DNA of 64,000 bases. Source: Theocolax elegans. Lineage: Eukaryota > Arthropoda > Insecta > Hymenoptera > Cerocephalidae. The stretch lies in assembly GCA_026168455.1 (NCBI GenBank), contig CM047431.1:23687365-23751364 (forward strand), given 5' to 3'. The position numbers and the translations under genes are program-made. The notes under the pieces are model-generated. The model did no database searches. It worked only from the letters and a program-made list of their open reading frames with translations, and was not told the DNA's origin. This document shows positions 62,978-64,000 of this stretch, piece by piece; positions within the stretch are counted from its first letter, which is position 1; the number at the start of each line of letters is the position of its first letter.

Positions 62978-64000
62978 AAAGTTCTTTATCTATCTCAGTT
63001 TGGAAATATTACGACAACTTATGACACGTTAACTGCAGTTTTGCAGACAAGAATAACAAACGCGTAAACCTACTTTTCCTTCGAGGAATGGATAAGTAGT
63101 GCTCTATGACTTGGGTTTCCCCTACTTTTCTTATTTCAACGGCAGCTAGGTGTGTCGATCTGCGGGGCTCCAACCCCGTGTACATCGAATTACAAATGCA
63201 AGCGCGCCACACAAAGTCGTATGTATGTATGTATGTGTACGTGTACATAAGTACATCTATTAAGAGCAAGAACACAGACGGCAATTCTACCATCTTCGAG
63301 CAACACATTCAACCCGGGTCACCATTGTACCATTTTAGATTGTAGTTCCTATAAATTTTAAAACCCTAGATTATTAATGACGTAACACAACACGAGGTAT
63401 ACATGTGCATGCACATAATAACACATAATTGCTACATATATGTATATCACTCTTGGATGATTTTATCAACACACTCATTAATCGTATTTTCACTTTCAGC
63501 ATCCCAATATTAGTTTACGGGGGTGATTATAAGTCAGGGCGTATGCCCAAATTTTTTCATATATAGTTCATAATTTATCGAACTATTTAACAAACCACCC
63601 TTTAATTAGTAAGAAACGACAGTTGGTATTAAGTTTCAAATTGCGATTATACACTTATAATTAACGTTATAATTAGTATTAATATATATATATATATAAG
63701 TCGATCCCGGCTTCCCCAATTAAAGTAAATAACCTAATAGCACAAAGCAGACAACGCAGATGTAATTGCCATTCAGATAATACAAAAGTCTCGGAGTCGG
63801 GCGTGAGTTTAGCTTGACAGCACAAACGGGCGTTTCCGCCACAAATTTGGGTTAGTTTACCAATAACTACAACATATATTCATCCAATATCTAGTATAAC
63901 AATCCTAGAAGCTAAGTAATTAGATTATAAGCTCTCAATATACGAAAATATCCTCCTTTACAAATTCAAGAAACATAGCTACGTTCCTTTTTTACACACT
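62978..64000. other. No gene seen
   Basis: Short frames only. Contains a TATG microsatellite at 63218-63236 and (TA)n at 63683-63698. Confidence 0.4.

Overview
The window looks like repeat-dominated nuclear DNA of an arthropod, most likely an insect and possibly a hymenopteran such as an ant. This inference rests on the AT-rich background, long microsatellites, an intron-bearing trypsin-like protease fragment, Ty1/copia and Ty3/gypsy elements, a Helitron, an R1-clade retrotransposon sitting in an AC-repeat, and a provirus carrying an errantivirus/baculovirus-F type envelope. No bacterial operons, rRNA operon or CRISPR array were seen. Host coding sequence is almost absent: two exons of a serine protease (about 3.5-4.1 kb, minus strand), plus two decayed repeat-type genes near the right end.

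Layout. 0.96-2.9 kb: decayed gypsy pol interrupted by another dispersed element. 3.5-4.1 kb: serine protease exons. 4.46-5.85 kb: three tandem-repeat families. 5.846-19.218 kb: a Ty1/copia element with LTRs, a tRNA-type primer site, a polypurine tract and a GAATT target duplication. Its RNase H region is split by a 5.15-kb nested insert (13.35-18.5 kb) made of microsatellites, an AT-rich dispersed repeat and a long foldback with a tRNA-like core. 18.6-21.4 kb: a 1383-bp tandem duplication that copied the copia 3' end and part of the neighbouring Helitron. 19.6-24.8 kb: a broken Helitron on the minus strand (zinc finger, HUH Rep, helicase C-terminus). 24.75-25.15 kb: a hairpin minisatellite.

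26.839-42.593 kb: the centrepiece, a nearly intact minus-strand provirus of 15.75 kb with almost identical 772/773-bp LTRs, ATGG target duplication, tRNA-Pro-type primer site and polypurine tract. Order in its own sense: gag, protease, pol, a mononegavirus (chuvirus)-like glycoprotein, a second small Gag-like ORF, a Cys-rich ORF, a Baculo_F/errantivirus-type envelope, and a 220-aa zinc-ribbon-like ORF with its own TATA box. It therefore has two unrelated envelope genes plus at least three extra ORFs. It lies inside an older inverted-repeat element (arms 25.7-26.8 and 43.3-45.4 kb) whose right arm also holds a solo LTR.

46.0-46.8 kb: a foldback built on the palindrome AACGTT with a tRNA-like core. 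47.2-48.8 kb: degenerate ~58-bp repeats and an orphan LTR with primer site. 49.79-50.25 kb: four consecutive 80-94-nt hairpins resembling a microRNA or hpRNA cluster. 50.4-50.9 kb: a 5S-rRNA-derived SINE-like sequence. 50.97-55.66 kb: an R1-clade retrotransposon, decayed, flanked on both sides by (AC)n as expected of a microsatellite-targeting subclade. 55.9-59.8 kb: the AT-rich dispersed repeat again, split by a second solo LTR, ending at a Helitron-like terminus. 59.8-62.5 kb: two diverged copies of an LRR-like coding sequence. The rest to 64 kb shows no gene.

As a whole this is a nested transposon island. The provirus appears youngest, the copia element is young but broken, and the gypsy pol remnant, Helitron and R1 copy are decayed. 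Boundaries, motifs and frames come from reading the sequence; family names come from known domain signatures; functional proposals are inference.
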